64,000 bases of DNA from an uncultured Frankineae bacterium (lineage in GTDB: Bacteria > Actinomycetota > Actinomycetes > Mycobacteriales > SCTD01): NCBI GenBank assembly GCA_902805775.1, contig CADCUB010000120.1, positions 1 to 64,000 on the forward strand. The letters are read 5' to 3'. Position numbers and translations under genes: made by a program. The notes beneath the pieces were generated by a model that searched no databases, was not told the DNA's origin, and saw only the letters and a list, made by a program, of their open reading frames with translations. This document shows, piece after piece, positions 63,152 through 64,000 of this stretch. How positions within the stretch are numbered: position 1 is the first letter of the stretch; each line of letters opens with the position of its first letter.

Positions 63152-63268
63152 CTGCCCAGTCTGGACCCGGGCCGGGCGGCGGATCGGCGAGACTGGACGC
63201 GCACGCGGTCCGACGAGGCCGCACAGGCGCGCCCAGCACGGGGCGCTCCGCGACACGAGGGTGAGCAG

Positions 63269-64000
63269 ATGAGCGAGTTCGGCAGGATCGACGACGACGG
63301 CACCGTCTACGTGCGCACGCCCGACGGCGAGCGGGCCGTCGGCTCCTGGCAGGCCGGGACGCCGGAGGAGGGCCTGGCCCACTTCGCCCGCCGGTACGAG
63401 GTGATCTCGACCGAGGTCGCCCTGCTGGAGCAGCGGCTGCGCTCGGGCGCCGGCGACCCGCAGCAGGTGGCGCAGAGCGCGACCCGGCTCAAGAAGACGG
63501 TCCCGACCGCCGCGGCCGTCGGCGACCTGGCCGCCCTCGAGCGCCGCGTCGACGGGCTGCTGGAGAAGACGGCCGACGCGGTGGAGGCGGGCCGGGTGGC
63601 CAAGGCCGAGGCGCGCGCCCGGGCCGCGGAGGCCAAGACGGCGCTGGCCGAGGAGGCCGAGCGCCTGGCCGGCACCTCCGAGTGGAAGACCAGCGGCGAG
63701 CGCCTGCGGACCCTCGGCGACGACTGGAAGCGCCTGCCCCACCTCGAGCGCAAGGCCGAGGACGAGCTCTGGCAGCGCGTCGCCGCGGCCCGCAAGCGCT
63801 TCACCGAGCGGCGCACGGCGCACTTCGCCGCCCTCGAGCAGCAGCGCAGCGTCTCGCAGGAGCGCAAGGAGAAGCTCATCGCCGAGGCCGAGAGCCTGTC
63901 GTCCTCGACCGAGTGGGGACCGACCGCCGGGCGCTACAAGGCGCTCATGGGCGAGTGGAAGACGGCGGGGCGCGCGCCCCGCGACGTCGAGGACACGCTG
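63269..64000 (+). CDS. DUF349 domain protein (truncated by window end)
   Basis: MSEFGRIDDDGTVYVRTPDGERAVGSWQAGTPEEGLAHFARRYE...; repeated W-containing coiled-coil DUF349 units. Confidence 0.9.
   Translation, partial: MSEFGRIDDDGTVYVRTPDGERAVGSWQAGTPEEGLAHFARRYEVISTEVALLEQRLRSGAGDPQQVAQSATRLKKTVPTAAAVGDLAALERRVDGLLEKTADAVEAGRVAKAEARARAAEAKTALAEEAERLAGTSEWKTSGERLRTLGDDWKRLPHLERKAEDELWQRVAAARKRFTERRTAHFAALEQQRSVSQERKEKLIAEAESLSSSTEWGPTAGRYKALMGEWKTAGRAPRDVEDTL

Overview
This is a very GC-rich actinobacterial chromosomal window, almost fully coding, with about 60 supportable protein genes. I see no rRNA, tRNA, CRISPR array, phage or transposase. Most genes are housekeeping or metabolic: TldD/PmbA pair, amylosucrase-like GH13, M6 metalloprotease, PPK2, an iron-ADH, DEAD-box helicase, GH65 plus beta-phosphoglucomutase, HrpA, L,D-transpeptidase, citrate synthase, NDH-2, two pirins, acyl-CoA ligase, DinG-like and RecQ-like helicases, SpoIIE-type phosphatase, an ABC exporter and a DUF349 protein. 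The best-defined system is a TPP-riboswitch-led thiamine operon on the minus strand (cytX-thiE-thiO-thiS-thiG-tenI/thiE2-thiD), continuing into a tandem-hotdog thioesterase and a methyltransferase. Two tandem tenA genes diverge from it. The least explained items are: a HipA-like kinase/DUF3037 two-gene module with no visible HipB; a RecQ helicase fused to a C-terminal phosphoribosyltransferase-like domain; a pair of 38/40-identical hairpin repeats with invariant stems and variable loops; an orphan 22-bp operator-like palindrome upstream of an ABC exporter; and a recurring TANNNT-N6/7-start codon grammar suggesting many leaderless transcripts. Starts were adjusted by hand where the supplied ORF was an over-extension. 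All family names come from reading the translations, with no database search.
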